NCBI RefSeq assembly: GCF_964275005.1
Contig: NC_092692.1
Location: 17,261,506-17,325,505 of the forward strand
Origin: Diadema setosum
Lineage: Eukaryota > Echinodermata > Echinoidea > Diadematoida > Diadematidae
DNA: 64,000 nt
Direction: 5' to 3'
The notes below the pieces were generated by a model that was given only the letters and a program-made list of their open reading frames with translations, did no database searches and had not been told where the DNA came from. The position numbers were made by a program, and so were the translations under genes. Of the stretch, positions 11,833 to 23,794 are shown one piece after another; position 1 is the first letter of the stretch; each line of letters begins with the position of its first letter.

Positions 11833-12278
11833 CCCTTTAAAGGGGAAGGCTAGTAACTGATCAGTGGGAATCAGTGGAAATGCTGGGAGGTGATTGTTCC
11901 AATCCTTGTGGAATTCATTCAAGAGTTCATTGTATATCTATTGTCGTGTGAAAATGATTTGCTTCAGAACAGTCTCATATTCAAGTAATGTGCAGATTAA
12001 TGCTCCGTCATTGACCAGGGACGCTAACCTGGAAGCATTAAACTGCACATTACTTGAATATGAGACCATTCTGAAGCAAATCATTTTCACACAACAATAG
12101 ATATACAATGAACTCTTGAATGAATCACATAAGGATTGAAACAATCATCTCCCAGCATTTCCACTGATTCCCACTGATCAGTTACTAGCCTTCCCCTTTA
12201 AGGACGGTTTGATTTTGCTACAACACGCATTTCCCATAGACGCTTGCCCGAGTATACTCGGGACTCGTCCTCAACGGG
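11833..12278. mobile_element. TTAA-flanked MITE (outer element), split by a second MITE
   Basis: TTAA stands at 11829-11832 and at 12279-12282. The right part (12202-12278) is the reverse complement of the intact 85-bp copy at 30194-30278, including the inner palindrome cccgagtatactcggg and the end aacgggttaa. On the left only CCC plus a few bases precede the inner element, which splits this copy close to that end. TTAA target sites are typical of piggyBac-type transposons, so a piggyBac-derived MITE is the likely class. Confidence 0.75.
11841..12197. mobile_element. Palindromic TTAA MITE (inner element), near-perfect hairpin
   Basis: The ends are AGGGGAAGGCTAGTAACTGA and its complement TCAGTTACTAGCCTTCCCCT, flanked by TTAA at 11837-11840 and 12198-12201. 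The two arms of roughly 150 bp match almost base for base around a short centre (about 11998-12040). The element could fold into one long hairpin. The even arms mean that each strand yields nearly the same 68-residue frame, which is a by-product and not a gene. Confidence 0.88.
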
Positions 12279-14252
12279 TTAATTTCAGGCTCAAACTCTG
12301 TGACTCATTTCATAACCAGAATCCTCTCTGTAGATAAAAGGGGAATTTTAGCATGTTAATGACGTCATGTGTTCTCCTATTTCAACTGCTGCAATAGGAA
12401 GAGTCATCCATCTCGATTCTATCAGTGCTCCTCACTTTTGATAGGAGCAGGATATAGACTGTACCAATGGTTGTGGCCTTGCATGACATGCTGGCCAACA
12501 CAAAATTACCAGAGGAGTGTTGTTGTTGTTGTTGTTGTTTTTTTTTTCTTCTTCTTCTTCTTCTTCTTTTTTCTATGTATAGTTTTAATAGGTCACATTG
12601 TGAAAGATGAGATGCTCAAGTCGGAAATGATATTCCTCACCAAGTAAAATAATTATTTAAAAGTCTAAGAGCACCAGAAACATTACTTTAGAGAAGAAGG
12701 GGCTGTAAAGTTCTGGATTGTTTTAATTGTACGGACTTGTTCTGTGTAGAAGGTACACAAAGAATGAATCTGTAAATTCCATGGCAACCATCATAATGGG
12801 GTTATCAAATTGTACTGACACTTGGCATGTTTTTTTATAATGCATTGTGTTAAAGATAGATTACCCAGTATAAGGAATATCCCTGACTCTGCTCTTGTAT
12901 TGAGTGTACCATGTACAATGTCAGTGGACACATTTTGGTGAAAGTAGACATAAGCTAGAGAAAGTAACCAAAAATAGCAATGTTCGGTCAATCTAAAAAT
13001 GCAAATTTTTGATCCCCTGGACAAATTGACCCATTTTGGTGAATTCTGTGGTGCTAAAGCAAACATTGGTCGTGGGATTTACCACACAAAACCTTCAACA
13101 ACAAGGCACAGCATCCCTAATGGGTTTTAGAAGACACTGGACTCAATATGTGGTCACCGCTGCATTTCAGTCCATATCTCTTATGCTACTCAAATGACAT
13201 CTGTGTGGAACATGAGTAAAACAACATATTTGACAGGAATGCTTTCAAATAACAGGTGTATAGGTAGATGATATGTAGAAAGCTTTCACATCCTATTGCT
13301 TAAGTGGGTATGCTTCATAATAGTGATCTTGCATTAGATTCATTGGGACATCATAAATAGACACTCTAAACCAATACTTCATTGAATAGGGTTTTTTTCT
13401 GACATAGAACTTTGATGGAATATGTTGCTCTTTCTTGGTGGGAAGGCATATTTTCACACCCAGTGTTGCAAAACTGATGTAACAATGGATTGTGCTGTTC
13501 AGATGGTTTAAGAAGATTGCTTTGATCAAAAGTTTCCATATCTGTATAGATATCAGGTAGGCTGTATGTAGTACCATGGTACTGGTTTGGGAAGTTAATA
13601 AACATGACTATATTTTAAAGGAAATCATTCAGCTATCAGATTTCCTTTGAACGCTGTCTTTTGGGGGATTTTTTGTCATATATGCAGGATTTACAGTGGT
13701 TCATGTGTTTTATGGTGTGTTAGTTTGTTAAGTATCTTCATTTGGCTTGCCTTAAAAGAGAACTTGCTTTCATTGGAAGCATAGAAATCCATATGAAAAA
13801 GATAAGGGGTATGAGAAGTACCATAATAAATGTAGCCCAAGAAGTTCAAATATGGACACACAGGTGACTTCCAAGTCCAACCAGCGAGCAAAATAGAAAC
13901 CAGCAGTGTAGGCCCTAAGTGGTTACTTTAGACTGAGTCTATCATTTTGTCCTTTAAACTACAATTTTATAGTCACAGAAACTGAAAATGGCCAATTGTA
14001 TTGTGTCATGGAGAGGGCTTGGAGCTTTATGGTACCAGCATCATGAAGTTGAGGAACATTATTCATGACAATTATGTATGGCGGCAACCTCCTGGAGGCG
14101 TGAAAGCCATCCTACAGAATTTCCTCAGAAGTGTCATTTACTAAGTATCGTGATGGAGACTATTAAAACTTTGTGTCAAAGTCTGGGTCATAATTGTGGT
14201 GATGTGACATTTGCTCCTGCAACAGTTACCCTGGCCTTCTTTTCTCCAAGGA

Positions 14253-14330
14253 CTTAGGGTTTGGGGTTAGGGTTGTGATAGAGTTTTAGGTTTAGTTTGA
14301 TTTGAGGATTTGTATTAGGGTTAGGGTTAT
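14253..14330 (+). repeat. Short interstitial TTAGGG-like tract
   Basis: Contains ttagggtttggggttagggt and, some 50 bp later, ttagggttagggtta, with degenerate tagg/ttag sequence between. TTAGGG is the telomere unit of deuterostomes. The tract is too short and degenerate to be a telomere. Confidence 0.5.
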
Positions 14331-16173
14331 GTTTGTGGATAGGTTTTAATGTTTTGCTTTGTGTGCAGATATTTCATGGGAGCAATTTTTGTGGGAGCAA
14401 ATGTCATGTCGAACATGAGGAGCAATGAGAGTATAGTGTTCCTTGGCAATCCACAGATTTGGGGTTTTTCTTTTCTTTTCTTTCTTTTTTTGTAATAATG
14501 TATAAACATATTTTGATCTCTGAATCCATTGTTTATGGGAAACTGGTGTCCTACATGTATTTAGTGTTATAATTAATTACTATGCTGTATATGCCTTTGA
14601 GTCAATATCAGGGTTGTTGGAGTTCTCATGTGTCATTACAAATAGGCCTAGTGTTTGTATGAATCTCCTCATCTGTAACAGTGAGTTACATAATATACCT
14701 CTATACCATAAGGTATGAAAAGAAGTCTATATGATGTTACAAACTGTCTGGCTTCTTGACTACAAATCTGCCATCATTTGCTGGAACCATGATGAAGCAT
14801 GTACCGATGGCGGTGTCTGCCTCATGATGGCAATCAAAATGCTAAAAATAGCCAAAAACAGCAAGAAGGGAAAAAAGGGGACTTTCCCCCTCGTGATCCG
14901 TAAAGGTTCATTCATCACATAAACTGGCCTTTATTTAGTGATGAAGATACAAATGTAGTGGTATGTGTTTGAGATAAAATGTTGAACAGTCATATGAATG
15001 ATTATCTATGATTGCATTACTGTGCAAGGGGATCTCCAAAGATGACAGCCAAATTTGGACTTGGACCATTCTTACATTCCGGTATACAAATGGATCAAAT
15101 AACATGATCATTCATGAGACACTGGATGGCCCATGATATTTTCTATTGGGCAGAACATAGTAGGATGTAGTTTTATGGGATTTTTTCTTTTCAGCAAATA
15201 ACTCTGAACCTGATCAAATGCTGGTAGGAGAAGGTGTGTTTATTTTTTCATGCTCACAAAAAAAAAAAAGGCTCTTTAAGACATTTCTTCCATTGGTCCG
15301 TAGTACTGAGTTGATTTCAATAAAGGAATTTTGAAAGTACTTAAGATGGAACAGATCTCCCAAAATGTTGGTTACCATAGTTACATCTATAGAGGAGCCT
15401 AAAGTCATTCCCCCACGTGTGATGGGTCACCAAAGTGATCTTGACTGCTGAACTTCGTCAGATGTCAGATCAGATGCATCAGAGCTAACAAGATTCGTCT
15501 GGGTCGCATCTTGTCCTGGTTTGAAAACCTTCCTGCCCGATAATCGACAAGCTAAATTGGATTTGGCGATATTTCATCGCGTCATCACCCTCCTTGTGAG
15601 TCAGTGTGGAAGCTCCGGACTCGGGGAGTTAAAGGGAGACATCTAGTTGTCAGCCATGATGTGCTTGAAGCTTAGATGCAAGCGTACTTAGATGATACAC
15701 TGATACATTCCAGCAGTTATCAAGAGGTAAAGTGTGATTAAACCTCAGTACTGTTTTGTACAGGGAGGTGCTGCATGTTTTCTTTCATTTTATCAGTTTC
15801 TAAAGTGCCAGTGTAATGGAAACTAAAGCAAGCGTTGCTATAACATGATGCTAACATTCGAAGTGAAGTGGTTTTGATCTGAAGCATAAATCATTCCAAT
15901 CATCAATAATGATATTAGGTGCTAATGTTGGTAGGGAAAGTTGACACAATGGCAATCCCCAGGCTATGTTATAGCAATGTCTGCATGTGCCTCTCGTGCA
16001 CTAAAGAAGAAAAAGGAAGGATTATATTGGATCCCTCTTTTCTTTTTGAGAATTGTGTAGAAATAGGATACTTAAGTCAAAACTAGAGCGTTTGAACAAT
16101 TTGTTCCTCTTTTCAGTCTTATATTAAAGAATATACCTTGATAATGTGTATGAAATTAAAAGATAAGATTATT

Positions 16174-16418
16174 TCGTCGCTGGGGTGACAAAACCTCGTA
16201 TCTCAAAATTGTCAAATGTTCAGGAGAGCAAAAAAACATGGCGGCCAAAGCACTATAGTGAATGGGAAAGCCTTCTCTTTGACATGTCATGGTTGCTTCA
16301 TTTTTGGAGTAAGACAGTTAGGATTTGGCCAAGACAGCACTTGACCCATTATTTGACCATTAAGCTAAAAAAAAAATTGACATTTTTGAGATACGAGGTC
16401 TTGTCACCCCAACGACGA
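16174..16418. mobile_element. Non-autonomous TIR element, TCGTCGCTGGGGTGAC ends
   Basis: The left end tcgtcgctggggtgacaaaa and the right end, read on the other strand, tcgtcgttggggtgacaaga continue as an inverted repeat for about 40 bp (both reach ctcgtatctcaaaa). The 245-bp element has no meaningful coding frame. Confidence 0.85.
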
Positions 16419-16419
16419 T

Positions 16420-17844
16420 TTGTAGTCTCAGAAATATAATGATGGTCTGACATGAATACATATTTTTCTTCTCAAAAATATAATACTAGCCCTTCATATC
16501 TATTTCTGTGTTGGTACTTTGAGCATGCTTGATCTTCTGTGTGTTTCCATTATCTCATGGTTGTATTTTTCCTATCTGCAAAATCAACAACAGACAGCAG
16601 ATATGTATAATCAATGGTTTTGAAATGGAGGGTATGACAAGTTTGTTGTAATAGAAATTAGATATATTGAATGTTAATCACTTCTCAAACTTATTTGTAG
16701 ATGGTGTGTCATACTTCATAGACAAAGGAATTTGAATAGATTTTCGATAGGAGTGTGATGGAAAAAAAAATAGGGTAAAATCTGATTTGACCATTTAAAA
16801 TCTGGATTTTCACCAATGGGGGAAAGACTGCCTTTCAGTTGTAAAGAGCTCAGTCGAACTCCACCATTGCCATGGCAAGTAGACTGCGCACATGGTCACT
16901 GGAAGTGTAGAGTGGACAGCATGAGAGAGTATAGTGCACACATGTCCCAACTAGCAGACTTCCACAATGCCACGGAAGATATGCAATATTCCAGTTGAAT
17001 TCTCTTGTGTGTTATCATTTTCTATTAAACTTGTCTCGCCCTATCCAAATCAGCTGAAACACTATACAGAATTTGCCTCATGTGATCATGCAGACATTAG
17101 CTGTCGATATCTGTTCGCACGTATGACAAAACTTGGGACAGACTTTTCCAGAGAGCACCACGAGTTTGTACTTCCCTGTTCGCTACGGCGACAGGAAATT
17201 CATGTTTTATCTTGTGTACCACATTTCCATCAGCGAATGGCAGCCCCAGATCCTGTGTGTCATTGTACATGTGTATTCCTAAGATCAGTCTGTGAATCGG
17301 CTTCTTGTGTATCATCTCTTCTGTTCTCAATTGCACCATTAGTTGTACAGAATTGTGAAGAGAATCATGTCATATACTCTATGGTCACATTGAAAGTTGG
17401 ATTTTTGGCCCAAGAATTTGGTATTAGGTAATATGATAGTGATTATAGTGGTAATAATGATAATAGTGGAATCTTCGTATGTGCTGTGTTTGTTAATCCG
17501 TGAAAAACTCCTGGCATAGAAGGTTGAGACCTTTTCACTTCTCTTTGTTTCTTTCTTCTTCTTCTTCTTTTTTTTTTTTTGCACTCTGATATGAATTGGA
17601 TTATTATTAAAAGAAAACCAATATAGAGCAAGGCCATGCTCTGACCATTATTTTCATTATTCTCTGGATTGCTTGACCAGAATTGAAAATGTCCCCTGGA
17701 TTGTGACTCTATGTTTTGATAAGACAACATAGAAGCTGTGAGGTAGGAGTGCTCAATTTTCAATCATCCAGCTTTATGAGCTCATAGATATGTGATTAAA
17801 ACCAGTCACTTAACCTTCATTATGGCTTTAATTCTGATCTACTA
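16420..17844. other. Intergenic, no gene recognised
   Basis: An open frame of 154 codons at 16967-17431 starts without ATG and resembles no family I know; its composition is that of the surrounding sequence. A CTT/T-rich tract lies at 17550-17581. Nothing else stands out. Confidence 0.55.
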
Positions 17845-18088
17845 GGCCCAAATTCAGGAAGGTGGTACAATCTTGTCCATGGTTTAAACCATGGACAAAG
17901 ACCAAGTTTCACACAGAATATTTCGTTATGAAATGTTGTCATTTCGTTTGATACAAGATAATCATTTCGTCAATGAAATGACTGATTTTGTAACGAAATA
18001 TTCCATGGGACACTTGGCGCTCCATGGTCTTTGTCCATGGTTTAAACCATGCATGGACAAGATTGTACCACCTTCGTGAATTCGGGCC
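17845..18088. mobile_element. Palindromic MITE, GGCCCGAATTC family, copy 1
   Basis: The left end is ggcccaaattcaggaaggtg and the right end, on the other strand, is ggcccgaattcacgaaggtg; both continue gtacaatcttgtccatgg. Each arm also holds the inner palindrome ccatggtttaaaccatgg or a near match. A longer relative is at 58003-58323. Confidence 0.88.
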
Positions 18089-18252
18089 ATAGTGAGGTGA
18101 TATAAGCTCCTCAGAGCCAGGAGGAGGAGGTGGTGGTGTCCCCACTCCACCCCCCCTCCCCTCACCACACCCCCAATGACCACTCCAAGGGTTTGCTTGT
18201 CAATGCCATGATGAAGGGGTAACCACACTCTTGGGTCAATCTTACCAGACAT

Positions 18253-18412
18253 GTACAGTCAACCTTAATTCGACATGGCATAAGTTGAAGGTCTTTTCAA
18301 GTCCTCTTCTCTTTATATTCTATTGATCTTGACCCCTCATAAGTAAAATTTTCTCTAAGTCGAAGCTGTTTCCTCAGTCCAAATAGATTCGACTTAGGCA
18401 AGGTTGACTGTA
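18253..18412. mobile_element. Mariner-like MITE, TACAGTCAACCT ends, copy 1
   Basis: The left end is TACAGTCAACCTTAATTCGA and the right end, reversed, is TACAGTCAACCTTGCCTAAG. TA dinucleotides at both borders suit Tc1/mariner insertion. A diverged relative lies at 34031-34186. No transposase frame is present. Confidence 0.75.
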
Positions 18413-18960
18413 TTATCTCCCTGTGATTGCTTGTTCCAAATAATTACAGAGCAGTAAGAATGCTGTTTTTTCCAGGGGCAGATCTATATGTTTGTCTCCC
18501 TCCAAAGCTGTTTGCTGCAGAATATATATATAGCATCCTCCTTGGTTCCATGTTTATATTTCATCTGAGCTCCATTCTCCCGTTTAGATAGAGTTTCCTT
18601 CCCTCTGGAATCTGGCACGCCCTGGAAGAATGCCAGCTACATTCTTTACTGTCTCTGCGCTGTATAGCAGGGGAAGTTGTCCTTGTTGAGAGTGTGTGGT
18701 CTCAAGTGTAATTAAATGATGGCACGCATATTCATTTTGTGGATTTTTCAAACAGAATAGATCTTGAGGAAGTTTAAGGTTCTTCTTCTTCTTCTTCTTA
18801 GGGGTTACGCCCACATCCTTCACACTTGAAGATTATTGTAGGCTTGTGCATTGGGTGCAGGACAGGTATAATGCTCTCTCAGTGCATATAAACATAATAA
18901 CTTTCATTTGGGGTGCATCAGTGCTGTAACAGGGTGCGAGTAAAAACAGAGTGGCCACTC

Positions 18961-19530
18961 CTATGCCGCTGTCAACCTCTCCACCAGTCGTTGGCGGAAG
19001 GCATCTGCAGAGGTGGGGTAGATGATGTCAGGTGGCAAGGCATTCCATGTTCGCACTGTGCGTGGAAAGAATGAATATAGGTGGTAGTCTGTACGGCTAA
19101 CTGGTATTTTGTAGCCCTCTGAATGGATGTGCCGTGTGACTCGGTGTACTGGAATGATATAAGTGCTTGTATCAAAGTTGACTAATTGGTAGTGCATCTT
19201 GAAGAAGAGAATGAGGCGCATATATTCCCGTCTCTGTTGAAGACTAGGCCACTTCAGCTCTTGCAGCATGTCACTTACACTTGAGGTGTTGTGGAAGCGA
19301 TTACAGACATACCGCGCTGCTCGCCTTTATACCATCTCCAGCTTATTGATGTTTCTAGCTGTATAGGGGTCCCAAACAGGAGCACTGTATTCTACCAGTG
19401 GACGAACTAGAGTGAAGTAGGCAAGTGTTCTGAGTTTAGGAGATTTTACACGAAGGTTTCTTCTCAAGAAGGCAAGGGTCTTGTTTGCCTTGGTACAGAC
19501 TTCATCAATGTGTAGGTTATGTAGCTACAT
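18961..19530 (-). pseudogene. CR1/Jockey-like LINE fragment, C-terminal end of reverse-transcriptase ORF2
   Basis: On the minus strand the frame reads, in order, HIDEVCTKANKTLAFLRRNL, a stretch with LVRPLVEYSAPVWDPY, RRAARYVCNRFHNTSSVSDM, LKWPSLQQRREYMRLILFFK and SFFPRTVRTWNALPPDIIYP, then a stop at 18961-18963. These are the classic blocks downstream of the polymerase core in CR1/Jockey-group LINEs (YSAPVWDP, RRAARYV, RTWNALP). The copy is 5' truncated, since similarity is lost near 19520, and carries one in-frame TAA where a Gln codon is usual (just after INKLEM). The downstream 102 codons (18961-19269) are still open. It is a dead fragment with moderate decay. Confidence 0.85.
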
Positions 19531-21679
19531 GATGTGAAACAGTGCATAGTCGAATTCGTGTGAGCTTGTGTAAGAATTTTGTTTAAGTTGATATCCCCCT
19601 TATCCCTGAAATTATTAGCTTGAAAAAACAAACAAACAAACAAACAAAACATGGCAAGATCGCATCAGGATGATAGAGAGATCTGGATAAAAGGAGGCTG
19701 GATAGGAGACGTCAGACTGTATTGTACAGTTGCTTTTGCCCTAATTTAGAATTAGCCTTGTATTTTGCACAGCCCCAACATGTCTTGTCACACATGGATA
19801 GCTGCCACCAATTCCATGAGACTTCTGGGATTTCTGGAGATAGTTGCATCTGCATGCCATTTCTTTTGTGGTCTGGATGTTGGTTGAATCATTTAAGTAC
19901 CCCTTGCTCTCATCTTACAGTATAGAACAGGGTAATTCATCTCCTAAACTTATTGAAGTAAGAGTACCAGTTAGTCTTAATTGTCTTTAATCCTCAACAG
20001 ATGAGCATACGGATGTGCAACACCATACTGTTCAACATCTGTGGCAATCCTAACAAACCACGGTTCTTGAGAAGTGGTTAGTCGTTCAGACAGTGCACCA
20101 TTATCTTCTGTCTTTGATGAAAGATTCTGCTTTTCCAGTGCCCATTTTTTTTTAAATTCAAAATGGTGTCAGTGACTCTTTGTACCCTATCATACCACCA
20201 AAGCCTCAGACCATGGAGCTACAACCTAGCTCCATGCTCAGACCATACGTAGCTCTCATGTTTGTTGGGACAGCTCTCAACCTTCTAGTTTACTCTTGAT
20301 TTACTAGCCTCACTTATTTGTCCTTGTCAGACCATATGCAGCAGCCCCATATGTCTTGCTGCAGGTCTTGTGTTCAAGAAGTCTGGTATGGACGTTTCTG
20401 GCTCTCACTGTAGAGAACCCGCAGTTGTTGTAGGGTCAAAGCTCAAGGGGTTGTTGAAGGTCACCATTGTATAAAGGTCAAAGATCAAGACGTAATCTGA
20501 TAGTAACTTGTCTCTTTGTAGAGTAATTATCATGTGATATGATAATATCACATGACAACAGGATGAGTCACTAGTGTGCGTATCACATGCTATCTTCTTC
20601 TCGACTTGCGAACTTAGAGCTGTTGGTTCCAGTGCAACGCTTCTCGTAGATGACATATTTTACTTGTAGAGATCCCAGAGATGTAAACTGTTTACTGTTT
20701 GTAGAAAAAAAAAATGATGTTTTAATATTGTTTTTGCGTAGATCGTATCTAATTATACCTTCTTCTCTTTTTCAATTTTGTTCACTCTGTCCTTGAAACA
20801 TGAATTGATAGACTATTATAGAAATGGATGGCTCATTGTGGCAGTGCATCATATGGATTCCAAGATTACCTCACTCTTAGGTTCATCGCTGTAATTTTCT
20901 CAAAACTATTTCTGCTCAAGAGGATATATTGTCCTTTTCAAACATCCTCCTCATCATAGTGTCCAAGTCTGTGAGGTACTGGTCTTAGTTTGCTCCCGGA
21001 AAGAAAGATCCTGTTTGAAACTATGTTTTGATTGGTAAAATGTTGTGTAACAGTATATGTGGCCTAGATCATATAAAGTCTGCTATTTAATAATTGAACA
21101 CTTAGAGCTTGTGCCTATTGCTTTGTTCAGCTTTTAGTTTCACTTTGATTAGGATGTTGTCGATCAACAGATCAAATGAAATTATATTTATGTCGTCTAT
21201 ATGTATTGTTTAATTTGATCCCACTTTTAGAGATTTACCTATTTAGGTATTTTGAATACACAGTATAAGCTGTTTTGTATTCTTCACACGCAAAAAAAAA
21301 AACAAAAAAAAAATGTTGCTGTATAGTTCAATTTTCTGTATGCTCATTAGGTATTTGTGTAAGTTCAGTACATTAAATGTTGATTCATCAGATGAACTTG
21401 TGTATATCTGCTTTCAAATGTTTTACTCTGTTACCTTTCTCGTATACTATTACATTCAACAGTATGAGTATTTTTCGGTGGTAATTCAGTGTATATAATG
21501 TGTATATGTTGAATGATATATGACAGTGTACATATGCTTATTAGTCACATGTAACTTCTGTATCATCTGCATTTGTTGGTGGCAATGGTGTTATTGTTGT
21601 TACTGCAATCAATCCTCTTGTCTAAGAGGCAGCTGGCGTGACCTGCGTAAAGGCACTATTGATCTTCTGTATTAAGAGG
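19531..21679. other. Intergenic, no gene recognised
   Basis: The stretch is AT-rich and non-coding. A short open patch around 19998-20074 begins after an acceptor-like ctcaacag but is too short to judge. No repeat with clear ends was seen. Confidence 0.5.
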
Positions 21680-21817
21680 CTGATGAATATTAGGTAAGCA
21701 CTCAGTACATACATCCTTTTTCCACTGCTGTTGTTTAGTCTTAGAACACTGATGAATATTAGGTAAGCACTCAGTACATACATCCTTTTTCCACTGCTGT
21801 TGTTTAGTCTTAGAACA
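21680..21817 (+). repeat. Perfect tandem duplication, 69-bp unit
   Basis: The unit starting ctgatgaatattaggtaagc and ending tttagtcttagaaca occurs at 21680-21748 and 21749-21817 without a single difference by eye. A unit of 69 bp keeps a minus-strand frame open and makes a 23-residue repeat in it, but no known protein is involved. Confidence 0.95.
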
Positions 21818-21909
21818 CTGATTTGTTGATAGTGATCATTGTAACATGTATGCCACACACAGTTCATACATACTAGGCTGTATATATAAGGATACTTTGG
21901 TTTTGATTG

Positions 21910-22080
21910 CAGTGGCGGATCCAGAGGGGGGCGCACCAGGTGTGCACCCCCTCTTTATTTTTGTTTAAAACAAAAGAAATAAAAAGGAAAAAAATGGGGG
22001 GGGGGGTTGCATGCACCCCCCCCCCCCCTTAAATTTTGCAAAGGCCCCTCCCCTTTACGAAATTCCTGGATCCGCCTCTG
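21910..22080. mobile_element. MITE, CAGTGGCGGATCCAG ends, copy 1
   Basis: The left end is CAGTGGCGGATCCAGAGGGG and the right end, on the other strand, is CAGAGGCGGATCCAGGAATT. GATTG stands on both sides (21905-21909 and 22081-22085), a possible 5-bp target duplication. The body is A-rich with G and C homopolymers. A second copy is at 42780-42979. Confidence 0.88.
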
Positions 22081-23623
22081 GATTGTGTGATAGTGCCTGA
22101 AAGCATCTTACTTCAACAGATGTAATCATGGGTTCGTATGTCCTGTTATCCACTTGTGAGGTATGAACTTCATGACAGTTGTCAAAGACTTTCAGGTGCT
22201 TCAGAAAAAAAGGATGAACTGACAGTACAGGAGAACAATAGAAGGAAGTGGTAACACTCCAATTGTTTGTGCTCTGCCCCTGGTTCACTATACTTTTCAC
22301 CCCACTTGCAAGGTTTGAATGTTACTCCAAAAGAATGACAACCCTGCTATGCATTTGTTATGGTTTGCTGTGGTCATTGTTTTTTTTTTTTTTTTTACCT
22401 TGTTTTTATGTCAAAAGAATGACAGTTATGTGGCCCCTAGCTTGGTTTGAAAACCTCTTCTTCCCTATCCCAGCATGCACAGACACAGGGGCTGCCGAAT
22501 ATTTTTTTAGGGGTGGGTGATGGGCTGAGGGAGGGGGAGTGTTTCAAGGGTCAGTGGAACATATACCTGCAGTTCCGGGTCAAAAATATGATTCCTGTTC
22601 AAGAGACATAGCATTAACCTGTGTGTATTTGGATTATACAGATATGCTGTTGACACTGCACGTCAGAAAATCTTGGATATGAAAGACTTTCAAATTTACA
22701 TGCAAGACTATCATTCTATAGTTTTAGAGTACTGTGATATGGTGCTTGGGAGGTAATACAGTGCAGATTTTTCATGAAAACAGTGTGAAAAGGTCAAGTC
22801 TTTGCCTCTGTCATGATTATTGAATTTCATTTCCCGGCTTGTATGCAGAGTTGAGGAACTGCTTAAGGAAAGGAAATTCTGAAAATTGCCACAAAGCATA
22901 CTACAAACATGCCATAAAATTTAATACTGAAGGGCTTTCGATTTACATCAGGGTGCGTTTTTGTGTCATGTGACCCTAACCTGTACATTAGCTTTCTTGA
23001 AAATTAGCCACACATGAGGGTACAGCTGTACTTTCGCGTGGCTGCCAACTATAGTAAGATTTAGTAATTACATTTTATAGTAGTAATTTCAACATGTGAC
23101 TTCTGTTTAGGTGCGTAAAATAATGCTTTATTAGTATTTTTTGAAAATGAATGTATTGTGTGCTTCTAATATGCAAAATAACTCACTATCGGTATTAAAG
23201 TTTCATGAGAGTGATCTGTGAATTGTACACAGCCATATTGGCAGCTATGCTCACATGCTATCAGGTAATGATGATGGACGAAGGGATGATTTATTTCATT
23301 TTTGTTTCTTTCATAATATTTATCTCATTTACTGACACATTGCGATTTTGTATTTTCTACACACATAATGATCGGCAAGTCTTGTGTTTTGCTGCTAATA
23401 CTTAAAGTAAGTTAATTGGTACATGCGCACTGCATACAGGTAACAGTTATAAGTAATTTGAATGATAATATCACCTAACCAGGTTTATGAATATATTGAT
23501 GTTCAGGAGCACATCACAGTTGTACAATATTACAGGTCGATCAATTTAGGATGGAATGTGTGATATTAGCAGCAGAAATCTTGAAAGATGCCTGTAATGA
23601 TATACACATTCCAAACTCGACCT
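22081..23623. other. Intergenic, no gene recognised
   Basis: Non-coding, AT-rich. A T homopolymer lies at 22380-22396. Nothing else could be supported. Confidence 0.5.
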
Positions 23624-23794
23624 GGGGGGTGTTTCATAAAGCTGTTCGTAAAGTTACGAATGACTTACGAGCGACTGGTGATCAGTTCTTGTGCTGAATT
23701 ATGGAAATTCTGATAAGTATAGCACATCAGAACTGATCACCAGTCGCTCGTAAGTCGTTCGTAACTTTACAAACAGCTTTATGAAACAGGGCCC
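23624..23794. mobile_element. Palindromic MITE, GGGCCC..TTTCATAAA family, copy with near-perfect arms
   Basis: The left arm reads gtttcataaagctgttcgta, then acttacgagcgactggtgat; the right arm is its inverted copy ending tttatgaaacagggccc. The arms are about 70 bp and almost identical around a short AT-rich loop. Other elements with the same kind of end are at 37621-37780 and 58557-58708. Confidence 0.85.

Larger units (their letters stand above)
10601..16170. other. Intergenic, no gene recognised
   Basis: Apart from the nested MITEs at 11833-12278, this stretch shows a degenerate TCTG/TGTC repeat at 10939-11032, short T and A runs, and a TTAGGG-rich patch at 14253-14330. A short open stretch at 11190-11376 follows an acceptor-like ttccttag but matches nothing I know. 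Confidence 0.6.

Noticed and set aside
11894-12144. Two nearly identical 68-codon frames on opposite strands
   Set aside because: They are the two arms of a palindromic MITE read from both sides.
14253-14330. Telomere or subtelomere
   Set aside because: Only a few degenerate TTAGGG units in unique sequence.
16967-17431. 154-codon open frame
   Set aside because: No ATG at its start, no known motif, composition like the surroundings, and an overlapping antisense frame of similar quality.
21622-21936. 104-codon minus-strand frame with a 23-residue internal repeat
   Set aside because: The repeat is the direct result of a 69-bp tandem duplication in non-coding DNA; no recognised protein.
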